Positions 58,334 to 64,000 of a stretch of 64,000 nucleotides of DNA are shown one piece after another (the first letter of the stretch is position 1; each line of letters begins with the position of its first letter). The stretch is taken from assembly GCA_030693705.1 (NCBI GenBank), contig JAUYAB010000090.1, positions 1 through 64,000 on the forward strand, read 5' to 3'. The notes under the pieces were generated by a model, which saw only the letters and a program-made list of their open reading frames with translations, searched no databases and was not told the DNA's origin. The DNA is from Ignavibacteria bacterium (GTDB taxonomy: Bacteria; Bacteroidota; Ignavibacteria; Ignavibacteriales; Ignavibacteriaceae). The position numbers and the translations under genes were made by a program.

Positions 58334-59053
58334 ATGACGGATCGAACTAATTACCAAAGCACAAGCTACGAAATGCTCAAGTGTATCTGGATGGCTTCGC
58401 AGGTTGTTGAATATAAATTATGCGACCAGAAATTTGATTGCGAAAATTGTCCATTTGATAAAGTGATTGGAAATTTTTCGAATCAAAAAGAAGCTCAATT
58501 TACCGGAGGAACAAATGTTGCAAAGATCATTTCTCGCAAATTGCATAATCTTAAGTACGATCATAACATTATTTACCTGAAAAATAATCTTATCGCTAAA
58601 GAACTCTTTCACAATACATTTTATCTTGGCATCAATCCGATTTTGACAAGCTTTCTTGATACAGTAAGTACAATGTTGAAATATGAACGAGGTAAAAATA
58701 TTTCTTTGGGAGAAGAAGTTATCAGAATTTTCGGAGCTTGGGGATCTGTCACTCTTTCCGCGCCAATGGATTTTTCAATCTATGATAAAGTTGACGAACT
58801 ATCAGATGAAGCAACCGGATCGCGTTGGTTTGCAGTAATCGGTACATCACAACATGATATTTTGCGAGGTACTGTTCACGAAGAAGCATGGGGAAAAATG
58901 CACCAAAAAGCGGTTGGAATAATTGAAGGGATCAAATCTTATTATCCTAAAGTTGGCGATACCATGCATGATGGAGGAACCCCTATCAAATTTCTTCATC
59001 AACTTGTCGGCGCAAAACGATATCTAAATATTTTGAATTCTTTATGTTCTTAA
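58334..59053 (+). CDS. GcvH-like accessory protein with Cys motif and TMHDGG
   Basis: About 239 residues from ATG 58334 (a GTG at 58325 is possible). The N-terminus has YKLCDQKFDCENCPFDKVIG (about 27-46), a CxxxxxCxxC cluster that I know from GcvH-like proteins of redox operons and that may bind metal. The centre (IYLKNNLIAKELF ... SVTLSAPMDFSIYDKVDELS ... SRWFAVIG) is a degenerate GcvH-like fold without the lipoyl lysine. The C-terminal part has DTMHDGGTPIKF. It follows the NrfD-type gene by 15 nt. Function unknown. Confidence 0.72.
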   Translation: MTDRTNYQSTSYEMLKCIWMASQVVEYKLCDQKFDCENCPFDKVIGNFSNQKEAQFTGGTNVAKIISRKLHNLKYDHNIIYLKNNLIAKELFHNTFYLGINPILTSFLDTVSTMLKYERGKNISLGEEVIRIFGAWGSVTLSAPMDFSIYDKVDELSDEATGSRWFAVIGTSQHDILRGTVHEEAWGKMHQKAVGIIEGIKSYYPKVGDTMHDGGTPIKFLHQLVGAKRYLNILNSLCS

Positions 59054-59212
59054 AATATTTTTAGCAATCATCTCAATTAACCTTAGTTGTCATTTATCAA
59101 AATTTAACTTATTGATTGGGAAAATGTCTCAACATTAATCAGATAAGTGAAGGAATAGATTGTAAATCGGAAAAGTTATGTCTAATTTTACAACACATCT
59201 GAAGGGGATTTT

Positions 59213-60805
59213 ATGAAAACTAAAGTTCTAAATAAGTTAAGCGTTCGACTGATAATTTCTATTTCAGTTATTTTGTTTACTATTCTTTCGGTCTATACTT
59301 ATTTCATAATAAATAATCTCGATAGTTATTTAACCGAAACAAGATTTCAGAGCGCATATAGTATTAGCGACTTGATTAAAAAATCAACACGCTACAGCAT
59401 GCTGTTAAACAGGCGCGAAGATGTCCATCAAATAATTAAAACGCTTCGAACTGAAATTGGTGTTGAGGAAATACGGATTTACAACAAACAGGGGTTAATA
59501 ATATTTTCAACAAACCCGAATGAGATACTTAAAAAAGTAAACGTAAACGCTGAAGCTTGTATTGTTTGCCACAACAGCACCATCCCACTACAAAGTTTAA
59601 CAAAGCAAAACAAAATTCGGATTTATAAAAATTTCCAAAACAAAAGGGTGCTTGGATTAATTAACCCAATTCAAAATGAACCCGATTGCTCAAGTGCAGA
59701 TTGTCATGCACACTCGCCGAAAGTACGAATCCTTGGTGTTCTTGATGTGGTTGTTTCATTGGATCAACTTGATTCTATAATCCAGAAAAGCACAAGAGAA
59801 GTAATTCTCACTGCTATTCTCATTATCGTGGTCATTTCATTTTTCTCCGGTTTATTCATCACCATTTTGGTTAACAAACCGATAAAAAAAATAAGAGAAG
59901 GAATTGAAGAGGTTGGGAATGGTAATTTAGATTTTAAAATTGAGGTCAATTCAAAAAACGAATTGGGACAAATGGCTCGGCGGTTCAACGAAATGTCAAG
60001 TAAATTAGATGAAGCTTATAAAGAGATAAAAAATTGGTCGGAAACGTTGAACGATAAAGTCAACGAAAAATCTGAAGAGTTGAAAAATATCTACAATCAA
60101 GTCAATCAAATTGAAAAACTTGCATCACTTGGAAAACTATCTGCTACAGTTGCACACGAATTAAATAATCCTCTCGAAGGAATTTTAACTTACAGCAAAC
60201 TTATCGCAAAAAAATTACAAGCTTCGCAGAAAGAAGCCGAGCATGCTAAAATAATTGGGTACCTCGAATTAATTTCTCACGAATCTGCCCGCTGCGGAAA
60301 AATAGTTAAAGACTTACTTATCTTTTCGCATGGTGAACGGGATGAATTTGCAAAAGAAGACCTTGTGACAATAATTGATAAGAGCGCAACCGTTATTAAA
60401 CATCATCTTGAAATTAATGGAATTACCTTAGTAAAAGATTACGATGAGGTTCCGGTTGAAATTGTGTGCAACGCACATAAAATTCAACAAGCGTTAATGT
60501 CTCTACTGATAAACTCAACTGAAGCAATGCCGAATGGCGGAAAAATCACAATTAAGTTAATCCGTGAAAAAGAAAAAGTAGTAATCAAGGTTGCTGATGA
60601 AGGAACAGGAATCGGAGAAAAAGATTTACCACATATCTTCGAACCATTTTATTCAACGAAAGAAGCATCGAATGGTACCGGACTTGGTCTGGCTGTGGCT
60701 TACGGAGTGATCACTACACATAAAGGAAAAATTGAAGTTGAGAAAACTTCTATTCAGGGAACTACATTTAAAGTAGTTTTACCTCAAAACGAACAACTTG
60801 TATAA
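59213..60805 (+). CDS. Sensor histidine kinase with periplasmic heme motifs
   Basis: A 530-residue kinase paralogous to 49575. TM1 (about 13-33), periplasmic domain with CIVCH (116-120) and CSSADCH (159-165), TM2 (about 198-220), HAMP, coiled coil, HisKA with SATVAHELNNPLEG (His315) and HATPase with DEGTGIGEKDL and GTGLGLAVAYG. It lacks the zinc-ribbon insert. The same pair of CX2CH and CX4CH motifs in both kinases suggests two bound hemes as redox or ligand sensor. The sigma-54 activator 11 nt downstream is its expected partner. Confidence 0.92.
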   Translation: MKTKVLNKLSVRLIISISVILFTILSVYTYFIINNLDSYLTETRFQSAYSISDLIKKSTRYSMLLNRREDVHQIIKTLRTEIGVEEIRIYNKQGLIIFSTNPNEILKKVNVNAEACIVCHNSTIPLQSLTKQNKIRIYKNFQNKRVLGLINPIQNEPDCSSADCHAHSPKVRILGVLDVVVSLDQLDSIIQKSTREVILTAILIIVVISFFSGLFITILVNKPIKKIREGIEEVGNGNLDFKIEVNSKNELGQMARRFNEMSSKLDEAYKEIKNWSETLNDKVNEKSEELKNIYNQVNQIEKLASLGKLSATVAHELNNPLEGILTYSKLIAKKLQASQKEAEHAKIIGYLELISHESARCGKIVKDLLIFSHGERDEFAKEDLVTIIDKSATVIKHHLEINGITLVKDYDEVPVEIVCNAHKIQQALMSLLINSTEAMPNGGKITIKLIREKEKVVIKVADEGTGIGEKDLPHIFEPFYSTKEASNGTGLGLAVAYGVITTHKGKIEVEKTSIQGTTFKVVLPQNEQLV

Positions 60806-60816
60806 GAGGAAAATTT

Positions 60817-62172
60817 ATGGACAAGAAAGAAAGAATACTCATTGTCGATGATGAAAAAATTGTAAGGGAATCTCTTTTCCACTGGTTTGAAGAAGAAGAT
60901 TATGATGTTGACACCGCTGAAGATGGTGAAACGGCACTTAACAAATACGAGAAAGAAAAATTCGATCTACTTCTTGTTGATATGAAAATGCCGGGCATGA
61001 GCGGTTTAGATTTATTATCGAAAATAAAAGCGATCGATAAAGATGCTCTTATAATTCTCATTACCGCTTTTGCTTCTGTTCCAACCGCAATTACTGCGTT
61101 AAAAAACGGCGCGTATGATTACGTTACCAAACCCGTTGACCCGGATGAACTTGCACATCTCGTAAAAAAAGCTCTTGAGCAGCGAGCGCTAAAAATTGAA
61201 AATATTCAACTCAAAGAAAATATCGACGAAATTATTAAACCTGATAATTTGATCGGCGAAAGTTTTCAGATGAAAAAGATTTATGAACTCGTCCATACTG
61301 TTGCACGTACGGATACTACCGTAATGATTAGGGGCGAAAGCGGCACAGGAAAAGAGTTGGTAGCTAAAGCTATTCATATAAACAGCAGCAGAAAATATTT
61401 TCCGATCATTCCGGTTAATTGCGGTGCGTTAGCGGAATCACTTCTTGAAAGCGAACTTTTTGGACACGAGAAAGGCGCATTCACCGGCGCTCAATTCAAA
61501 CGAAAAGGTAAATTTGAAATGGCTGACCGGGGAACAATTTTTCTTGATGAGATAGGATCGATCTCACTGAAAATGCAAATTGAACTGTTGCGCGTTATCG
61601 AAACAAAACAATTTAACCGCGTTGGCGGAAACGAGCTGATTAAAAGTGATTTCAGAGTTATTATAGCCACGAATGAACCACTTGAAGAACTTGTTAAAGC
61701 TGGAAAGTTTAGAGAAGATTTATATTACCGACTGAATGTATTTACTATCGTTATTCCTCCGTTACGTGAACGAAGAGATGACATTCCGCTGCTTGCAAAT
61801 TTTTTCATAAACAAATTTTCGAGGGTAATGAATAAACCGGTAAAAAGCGTTTCGAAAGAAGCGATGGATTTTCTGATCAACTACGACTGGCCCGGTAACG
61901 TTCGCGAGTTGGAAAATGCAATCGAACGAGCGATGGTAGTTGGAAAAACTAATTTAATTATCGTCGATGATCTCCCCTTTCACGTCTCATCAAACAGTTT
62001 TGGATTGGACGGAGATGCAAAAAGTCTTTCCGCAATGGAAAAAAAGTATATTCAAAAAATATTGAATGAGAATAACTGGAATATTTCCAAAACAGCTCAG
62101 GAACTTGAAATAGACAGAGTTACCCTTTATAACAAAATTAATAAATACGGTCTGCGCAAAGCCGAATATTAA
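60817..62172 (+). CDS. NtrC-family sigma-54-dependent response regulator
   Basis: A 451-residue activator: receiver (Asp11/Asp12, phospho-site Asp55 in LVDMKMPG), AAA+ domain with GESGTGKE (173-180) and GAFTGA (220-225), GTIFLDE, and Fis-type helix-turn-helix (SKTAQELEIDRVTLYNKI). It pairs with the heme-motif kinase and overlaps the archaemetzincin gene (TAATG). It probably controls one or both redox loci; I could not find the matching sigma-54 promoters by eye. Confidence 0.95.
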   Translation: MDKKERILIVDDEKIVRESLFHWFEEEDYDVDTAEDGETALNKYEKEKFDLLLVDMKMPGMSGLDLLSKIKAIDKDALIILITAFASVPTAITALKNGAYDYVTKPVDPDELAHLVKKALEQRALKIENIQLKENIDEIIKPDNLIGESFQMKKIYELVHTVARTDTTVMIRGESGTGKELVAKAIHINSSRKYFPIIPVNCGALAESLLESELFGHEKGAFTGAQFKRKGKFEMADRGTIFLDEIGSISLKMQIELLRVIETKQFNRVGGNELIKSDFRVIIATNEPLEELVKAGKFREDLYYRLNVFTIVIPPLRERRDDIPLLANFFINKFSRVMNKPVKSVSKEAMDFLINYDWPGNVRELENAIERAMVVGKTNLIIVDDLPFHVSSNSFGLDGDAKSLSAMEKKYIQKILNENNWNISKTAQELEIDRVTLYNKINKYGLRKAEY

Positions 62173-62702
62173 TGGATATCTTTATCGCCCCGTTGAAGTT
62201 TTACAGCGCCCCGCTGCTACAAAACCTTGTTACAGAGCTGTCCAAAAGATTTTCATCAGCCATTCATGTAATTGACCTAAAGATAAATCTTGAGGATTTT
62301 TTTTCGACCGAACGGGAGCAATATTTTTCCACACAGATCATCGCGGAAGCAATGAAGTTAACTGATAAATTTGACGGGAAAATAATTCTCTTAACTGATG
62401 TGGACATTTTTGTTCCGGTTCTCACGTTTATTTTTGGCGAAGCGCAGCTTAATGGTAAACACTCAATCCTTTCCGTATGTCGTTTGCACGAAGAATTTTA
62501 TTCCGGAGTTTCCGATGAACATCTTTTATTTCAGCGGACAGTTAAGGAAGCGCTCCATGAGCTCGGTCATTGTTACGGATTGCGCCACTGCGTTGATTGG
62601 GACTGCGTTATGCATTCCTCTCCGGGGATTGAGGAAGTAGATATTAAGGGAAATATTTTCTGCCGTAAATGTATTTCTAAGATCGAAGGATATAAAACCT
62701 GA
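62172..62702 (+). CDS. Archaemetzincin-family zinc protease
   Basis: A 176-residue metalloprotease. The motif HELGHCYGLRHC with following CVM and CRKC matches the archaemetzincin signature HExxHxxGxxxCxxxxCxM...CxxC: three His bind the catalytic zinc, the four Cys a structural zinc. Length is typical of AmzA. No signal peptide, so cytosolic. It begins inside the regulator's stop codon (TAATG) and is thus cotranscribed with the two-component genes; why a protease belongs there is unclear. Substrates of the family are unknown. Confidence 0.92.
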   Translation: MDIFIAPLKFYSAPLLQNLVTELSKRFSSAIHVIDLKINLEDFFSTEREQYFSTQIIAEAMKLTDKFDGKIILLTDVDIFVPVLTFIFGEAQLNGKHSILSVCRLHEEFYSGVSDEHLLFQRTVKEALHELGHCYGLRHCVDWDCVMHSSPGIEEVDIKGNIFCRKCISKIEGYKT

Positions 62703-62799
62703 TTTCGAACTTTTGTTTCACACCAGCCCAATTAAGCACACAAGAAAACAGTCCAATCTATTAAATAGATTAGAAACTATTTCCTCTTCGGAGGAATTT

Positions 62800-62831
62800 A
62801 TTGGAAAGTTGTTCAACGAAATTTATATTTG
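62800..62831 (+). promoter_or_regulatory. Probable promoter of menF
   Basis: ATTG at 62800-62803, 20-nt spacer, TATATTTG at 62824-62831; 22 nt before the menF ATG. The -7 element is a full match, the -33 element is off by one base. Confidence 0.5.
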
Positions 62832-62853
62832 ATTTAATATTTACCATATTTAA

Positions 62854-64000
62854 ATGAAATTATCTTTAGACAACCTAACAGCATCATACGAAATTTTCTT
62901 AAAAAACAAACTACAGGAAACAGATAATTCGACAAAACCGAACCAGCTTTTGAGTTTTTGTTTTAAAGCTCCGAATGATTTCTTTACCGAAGATTTTCTT
63001 TTTCTTTTAAATGATTTTAGCGACGATTTTTATTCCTGCGCAGATGGAAAAGAACTTTCGGCGTTTGGAAATATTTTTTCCCTTCAGGCTGAAGGCGCTG
63101 ACCGATGGGAGTTAATAGAGGAATTATATAAAGAATTCCCGGAGCCGCTTTTCAATTCGAACGAACCGTTTTTTATTGATTCTCCGTTATTTTGTGCGGC
63201 AGTAAAATTTAGCGATGAAAAGAAGAGCGCGGAGTGGAGTAATTTCAACAACATCGAATTTTATATCCCGAAGCTCATTATTAAAGTTGAACAAAAATCT
63301 TTCCTCTTTCGATTTAATGATTTAGTTACTCCAACGTTCTCAATTATTGAAGCAAAAAATGAATTTAGTGCAACAGTACATAAAATTTTTATAGGCGGAA
63401 AAGCAAGGAATGACGAAGCAGTCATTGAATACAAAAATTCAGTTGATCTTATAGCAGAGAAAGATGCATGGAACTCAAAAATTGAGATGGCGCTTTCGGC
63501 AATAACAAATAATTCGCTTACTAAAATTGTCCTGGCAAGAAAAATGTCATTCACTTCAAATGCTCCCATTCCGCTCCAAGCATTACCTGGAAGATTAAAG
63601 AGAACAAATCCATCAGCCAATATATTTTTCATCAAAAAAAATGATACCGTCTTTTTGGGTGCTTCGCCAGAAATATTGATTGAAGTTAAAAACAATACTC
63701 TAAGAACTGAAGCGATTGCCGGTTCTCGAAGAAGAGGGACTACTTTAGATGGAGATTCTGCATTCGAAAAAGAGTTGTTCGACTCAAATAAAGAGCGGGC
63801 AGAACACAGTTCCGTAGTAGAATTTTTAGTTACTAATTTAACAGAATTGACGTCAGAGGTACGCTACAATAAAACACCAACAGTTAAAAAGCTAACTTCA
63901 ATACAACATTTATCAACTGAGATAACTGCAATATTAAAAGAAGGTTCCTCCCTTTTTGGAGTAATAAAAAATATCTTCCCGACTCCGGCGGTGTGCGGTT
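62854..64000 (+). CDS. menF: Isochorismate synthase MenF, cut by window end
   Basis: Converts chorismate to isochorismate, the first step of menaquinone synthesis. Open from ATG 62854 (MKLSLDNLTASYEIFLKNKL) to the window edge, about 382 residues without a stop. Chorismate-binding family motifs: LTKIVLARK, FLGASPEILIEV, LRTEAIAGSRRRGTT, VKKLTSIQHLSTEI and IFPTPAVCG at the edge. MenF rather than EntC or anthranilate synthase is inferred from the TEAIAGSRRRG and PTPAVCG forms and the menaquinone-linked neighbours. Because it has no stop in the window it is a 3'-truncated entry. Confidence 0.9.
   Translation, partial: MKLSLDNLTASYEIFLKNKLQETDNSTKPNQLLSFCFKAPNDFFTEDFLFLLNDFSDDFYSCADGKELSAFGNIFSLQAEGADRWELIEELYKEFPEPLFNSNEPFFIDSPLFCAAVKFSDEKKSAEWSNFNNIEFYIPKLIIKVEQKSFLFRFNDLVTPTFSIIEAKNEFSATVHKIFIGGKARNDEAVIEYKNSVDLIAEKDAWNSKIEMALSAITNNSLTKIVLARKMSFTSNAPIPLQALPGRLKRTNPSANIFFIKKNDTVFLGASPEILIEVKNNTLRTEAIAGSRRRGTTLDGDSAFEKELFDSNKERAEHSSVVEFLVTNLTELTSEVRYNKTPTVKKLTSIQHLSTEITAILKEGSSLFGVIKNIFPTPAVCG

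Overview
The window looks like a chromosomal segment of a bacterium from the Bacteroidota/Chlorobiota/Ignavibacteriota lineage, most likely an Ignavibacteria-type organism. This is an inference, with no database support. The DNA is AT-rich. Several transcription signals match the Bacteroidota-type promoter (TTTG, 19-20 nt, TAnnTTTG). Many starts lack a clear Shine-Dalgarno sequence. The gene content (multiheme cytochromes, NrfD/HybB-type membrane subunits, menaquinone synthesis, fused ThrA, metY-metX under a SAM-I riboswitch) also fits.

Layout. 1-5.4 kb: an unfinished gene, a P-type cation ATPase, a zinc-ribbon protein, a secreted PAP2 phosphatase and a DUF3788 protein. 5.5-25.2 kb: a defence island, almost entirely on the minus strand. 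It holds a single-chain restriction-methylation enzyme, a UvrD-like helicase with an inserted nuclease-like domain, a DUF1232 protein, an ORF6N protein, a PIN-domain pair, a three-gene DarTG locus, a TcmP-DUF5131 pair and a complete type I hsdR-hsdM-hsdS operon. 25.2-26.5 kb: repeat-rich spacer (a MITE-like element and a 21-nt tandem array). 26.5-30.3 kb: a secreted GH43-like glycosidase, a secreted alpha/beta hydrolase, a GIY-YIG protein and a TetR regulator. 30.5-40.3 kb: the aspartate-family operons thrA-asd-thrB-thrC-proC and metY-metX. The first is preceded by a leader-peptide attenuator; the second by a leader-peptide attenuator followed by a SAM-I riboswitch. 40.3-46.3 kb: a PAS histidine kinase/NtrC-type regulator pair, then two lipoproteins and an outer-membrane protein. 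46.3-47.5 kb: a second repeat-rich spacer. 47.5-62.7 kb: two divergent, paralogous redox loci. The minus-strand locus has a Tat-exported ferredoxin subunit, an NrfD-type subunit, a 13-heme cytochrome, a heme-motif sensor kinase and two receiver-GcvH-like proteins. The plus-strand locus has two small membrane-anchored proteins, a ferredoxin subunit without a Tat signal, an NrfD-type subunit, a GcvH-like protein, a second heme-motif kinase, a sigma-54 activator and an archaemetzincin. The window ends inside menF.

The most unusual structure lies at 12.6-20 kb. The TcmP-DUF5131 operon and the DarTG operon are each headed by a copy of the same divergent element: a promoter, a transcript of about 65 nt and a GUAA-loop terminator. 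The 3' end of the DUF5131 gene recurs twice more as relics just downstream of other cargo genes. Both relics are fused at the same junction to a fragment of an ORF6N gene that carries a long palindrome. The intact ORF6N gene carries a palindrome of different sequence at the equivalent position. This looks like a set of cassettes in which different toxin or defence genes have been swapped between conserved ends. The second notable area is the redox region, where degenerate GcvH-like domains without the lipoyl lysine and a shared TM[YH]DGG motif link proteins of unknown function to quinone-linked electron transfer.
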